Assembly: GCA_028023455.1 (NCBI GenBank)
Contig: JAQFVV010000020.1
Coordinates: 6,309,092 to 6,373,091, forward strand
Origin: Epiperipatus broadwayi
Lineage: Eukaryota; Onychophora; Udeonychophora; Euonychophora; Peripatidae
DNA: 64,000 nucleotides
Direction of reading: 5' to 3'
Part shown: in pieces, positions 61,250-64,000 of the stretch
Layout: each line of letters begins with the position of its first letter
Position numbering within the stretch: position 1 is the stretch's first letter
Translations under genes and position numbers: made by a program
The notes under the pieces: model-generated
What the model was told of the DNA's origin: nothing
What the model saw: the letters and a program-made list of their open reading frames with translations, nothing else
The model's database searches: none

Positions 61250-61925
61250 TAATGTATGTGGGATTCGAATTCAGACTTTCCATGACCCTCAACTCTCCAT
61301 GCCATCTCATATTACTGACCCAGCTTTCAACATGTGTGTGATCAGGTGAGTCAGCAATATGAGATGGCATGGAGAGTTGAGGATCATGTAAAAGTCTGAG
61401 TTCGAATCCCACATACATTACATATATATGCAGGTCTAAGTCTGTATAATGTATTAATTTACATATTAAAACATAGTGCATCAAAGCTCTGCCCATCCCT
61501 CGCATATGTATGTAAAAATGGATTATTCTCCTGTATATGAGGGGTCAGAATGACTAAAATGTCAACATGGGTAGGATGACAACCTTGGCACTAACATGGG
61601 CTTTGAACATTCCATCATCAGATTTTCAATGAAATGGAAGGCTGAAGAGCCTGTCCATTAAAGTATGAAGATTGGCTATCTTAATATAAAGCTGAGCACT
61701 GATGGTATATATGTGTGTAGAGATGGTAATCTGCACCAACTGATGAGTGCTGGTTTAGCCTGAAATACATATATTGGTGATTATTTATTTTTTCAAATGT
61801 GTGTAATTAGGTGGGTCAGCAATATGCGATGGCATGGAGAGTTGAGGGTTATGTGAAAGTCTGGGTTTGAATCCCATATATATATATATATGGAGATTTA
61901 AGCCTATATAGTGTACTAATTTAAA
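61250..61925 (+). repeat. Family D composite, copy D4 (inverted end plus tandem unit)
   Basis: 61255-61412 is an inverted repeat of the family's tRNA-like 3' segment (GGGATTCGAATTCAGAC left; GTCTGAGTTCGAATCCC right). A complete plus-strand unit follows, ending with the same segment. AGGTGAGTCAGCAATATGAG at 61344 recurs as AGGTGGGTCAGCAATATGCG at 61809, a head-to-tail spacing of 465 nt. The B-box GAGTTCGAATCCC suggests a Pol III or tRNA-derived module. The 89-codon minus frame is a shadow. Confidence 0.8.
61734..61779 (+). ncRNA. Hammerhead ribozyme, D4 (best core of family D)
   Basis: Stem I CACCAA/TTGGTG (6 bp). Core CTGATGA (61740-61746). Stem II GTGCT-GGTTT-AGCCT keeps three good inner pairs and a G-U base, with one mismatch. 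GAAA is at 61762-61765. Stem III is ATA-CA-TAT. Cleavage is predicted after A61773 (AUA triplet). All conserved core nucleotides are present. Confidence 0.8.
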
Positions 61926-62653
61926 GTAATTAAGTTTTTCATGTTTGTTTAGCGTTATTACATTTCCATGGTATAAAGGCGCATTAAAGTTTATAATGTA
62001 GCTTTAAATTTTCGGTTAGAATAAATTATTTTAAGAGATGACAAGCAATAAAAAAAATGTCACTGACACTCATAAACTATTATGCTTTGCTGTATATAGA
62101 GATACAGTGGTAGGTGCTGCAGTTCAAAGTCCAATAATCACAATGCAGTTCACAGTGCTCAAAATTCATATAAAACTCCATGCGAACTCCCGGTAACAAA
62201 CAATTCAATTATTTATTATTTTTAGCAAGTATTATTATTTGAAATTTATAAGACTTTAATGGCCAGGTAGCCTTTTATCTTTAGACACAGTGGGTCTTTA
62301 AATAGCCTACTGTAATTCCAGAAGCCTTTCACATAGTGAAGGAGAAGGAAACACTTAATGCCAGTAAGTGATCTCTACTTAAGAATAAGTTAAATATCCT
62401 TTAATTGGTGACATAGGATGCTCAGTCAGGAAATCAATTACTACAACAAAAATTAGAAAAATAATCTTAAAATGAACCCATGTCATTCATAGAAAAGATA
62501 AAGTATATGCTGTTATTGTATCATTTATTTTAGTTCTAAGATTTATTTACAGCAGATTAAATAAATCTTTTACAAAGAAATGTCATGAAGATGGTTACAG
62601 TCACAATTCATTAAGTTAAAGAGTTGTTGTTTGTAAAGATTACACCAAAGCAA
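61926..62653. other. AT-rich spacer
   Basis: No feature recognised. Confidence 0.35.
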
Positions 62654-62669
62654 AATATCATATGATATT

Positions 62670-62778
62670 GTCAAGCATTGTTGGCCGAGAGTCATCACAG
62701 CCAAGATGCAAGCAAGTAGTTGGTTGCAGACCATTGTGAGTTCGCATCCTGGCTGGTGCTATGACATATGAAGGAAGG
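62670..62778 (+). repeat. tRNA-related SINE S1 with perfect 16-bp TSD
   Basis: S1 unit in forward orientation (TTGTTGGCCGAGAG, GAGTTCGCATCCTGGC, GGTGCTATGACAT). Flanked by identical AATATCATATGATATT at 62654-62669 and 62779-62794. Body diverged but duplication perfect, suggesting a diverged source copy or selection for the palindromic target. Confidence 0.85.
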
Positions 62779-62794
62779 AATATCATATGATATT

Positions 62795-63177
62795 TTTAAT
62801 TGACTTTAGTAGAATAAATAATGTCATTAGTTGCTCAGAAATTTTTTTAATATTCAGACATTAAGCGACAGGATTGAAGCAACAGCTTCTTTAAATAAAC
62901 CGAACTAAGATTATTTTTTTAATATTTATTTAAGGATTATCCTTGAAATCTTCAGCTGAGAGTTTTCTGCCTCATTACTGAATAGAATATTACATTTGTA
63001 AGATATAGATGTAGAATTATTTACTACATTAATGCATATTATAGAGATTTTTTATGCTTTTTGTAATCACTTTAACTTTAATTTAAAAATACTCTTTTCA
63101 GCTACATATTCATTTTTTGAACAAAATTGGATGATTGTCTTCTTAATGTTTATCATATTACCTCCAAATACTAAAAT
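62795..63177. other. AT-rich spacer
   Basis: No feature recognised. Confidence 0.35.
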
Positions 63178-63319
63178 GTCACATGATCACAATTTTTTAT
63201 GCTTGCTCATAACTATTGTTAAAAGAGGCAAAACTCTCCATACAGTAGTACCACTCAGTGCAAGCCAGAGTAATCAATGAAAGTCTTGTGCATAAAATCT
63301 GTATTTAGTCCCTACTCAG

Positions 63320-63376
63320 CTAATATCTCCAGATTAGTTTCTAGCTTGTGGCTTTCATTAGTGAGGAGCTTTGGAT
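63320..63376 (-). ncRNA. Degenerate hammerhead, B8 minus unit
   Basis: Core reads CTAATGA, GAAAC kept, cleavage triplet ATC in place of GTC, stem I partner changed to TTAGCT. Inactive by inspection. Confidence 0.5.
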
Positions 63377-63785
63377 CTGAAAGCACTGCATCTAGATCCT
63401 AGGATCTAATGCAACTCTCTAGCAACCACCTTTTATCTCTACTTAACTACAAACTATGAGAATAAAATTGAAAAACACAATATTTTCAATCCAAGCTCAT
63501 TAGCTTATATAGTCATATAGGTTTGAACTCAGTTCAGTACCCATGCATTTTGGAGTCTTTGGTTCTTTAACAACCATAGCCACCACTATCCTATTAGACA
63601 GGATTGGTATTAAACCACTAAAATCACGTGCCCACCATTTAGTATGCTTGCGCATAACTGTTGTTAAACCAGGCAAGACTCTCCATACAGTAATGCCACC
63701 TAGTGTAAGCCAGAGTAATCAATGGATTCCAAAAGTCTGCTAGAGAATTGCATTAAATCTTAAGATGTAGGTGCAGTGCTCTCAG

Positions 63786-63844
63786 ATCCAAAGCTCCTCA
63801 CTGACAAAAGCCACAAGCTAGAAACTAGTCTGGGAATATTGGAT
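63786..63844 (+). ncRNA. Hammerhead-like motif, B8 plus unit (CUGACAA core)
   Basis: ATCCAA/TTGGAT and CCTCA with TGGGA form stem I. AGC/GCT around CACAA form stem II. GAAAC, TA and GTC are intact. The core carries the CTGACAA variant. Confidence 0.6.
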
Positions 63845-64000
63845 GAGTAGGCACTAGATAGGGATTTCATGCACAAGTCTTCTGGCATCCATGAGTTTAC
63901 TCAGGCTTGCAATGAGTGGCACTACTGTATGGAGAGTTTTGCATGTTTTTAAATACTAAAATGCTAGAATTAATTTTGTCACAGAAATGTCAGACAGATA

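Larger units (their letters stand above)
63178..63960. repeat. Family B composite, copy B8 (two units, opposed)
   Basis: A complete minus-strand unit (about 63178-63625, TCACATGATCAC to GGTATTAAACCACTAAAATC) is followed by the start of a second minus-strand unit (63626-63730). That is joined to a plus-strand half unit that ends TATGGAGAGTTTTGC. The layout is tandem plus inverted, as in Penelope pseudo-LTRs. Open frames at 63032-63280 and 63543-63743 are chance readings. Confidence 0.75.

Overview
The window is AT-rich, repeat-dense intergenic DNA from an animal nuclear genome. No intact host protein gene, rRNA or confident tRNA gene was found. The visible content is layered mobile DNA: non-LTR retrotransposons (an RTE-like family and an APE-endonuclease LINE), tRNA-related SINEs, a dead hAT-type transposase, TIR elements and many palindromic repeats. 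Several tRNA-like SINEs (one with an Arg-UCU-like anticodon loop) together with an RTE family recall what is described in cephalopod molluscs, but that placement is a guess.

Layout. 0.3-0.7 kb: ribozyme repeat (family D, minus strand). 0.7-9.3 kb: a decayed minus-strand LINE with ORF1 zinc knuckles and an ORF2 endonuclease-RT, split by a plus-strand RTE at 2.1-5.3 kb and by a SINE-like piece at 7.3 kb. 9.4-10 kb: a second LINE 3' end. 10-17.7 kb: AT-rich DNA with SINEs, a very long poly-A run and an RTE 3' fragment. 17.8-20 kb: an old RTE carrying a TIR element that carries a SINE. 20-38 kb: a dense run of inverted and tandem repeats (families A, B, C, D, E), many holding hammerhead ribozyme cores. 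38-49 kb: mostly AT-rich DNA, with a tRNA-Arg-like SINE, a local repeat cluster at 43.7-44.8 kb and a near-perfect palindrome at 47.9 kb. 51.5-52.1 kb: LTR-like sequence. 53-56.3 kb: the best RTE copy, with a 647-codon RT frame. 58.3-60.1 kb: hAT pseudogene. 61.2-61.9 kb: family D ribozyme repeat in partial tandem. 62.7 kb: SINE with a 16-bp target duplication. 63.2-64 kb: family B composite.

The main signal is self-cleaving RNA. (1) At least three unrelated repeat families (A, B, D) contain the type-I hammerhead layout: CUGAUGA, stem II, GAAA, a 2-4 bp stem III with a 2-nt loop, an NUH site and a long stem I whose sequence differs between families while pairing is kept. Family A copies are flanked by 13-bp direct repeats and carry two hammerheads facing opposite ways. 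Families B and D show head-to-tail units of about 445 and 465 nt. This matches what is known of Penelope-like elements and animal retrozymes, but no Penelope RT is visible here. (2) The RTE copies begin with a fold that fits the HDV-like ribozyme topology (P1, P2, P3, P4 and a CGAA J4/2), with base changes in P3 that keep pairing.

All ribozyme calls rest on hand folding. Activity and database novelty could not be tested.
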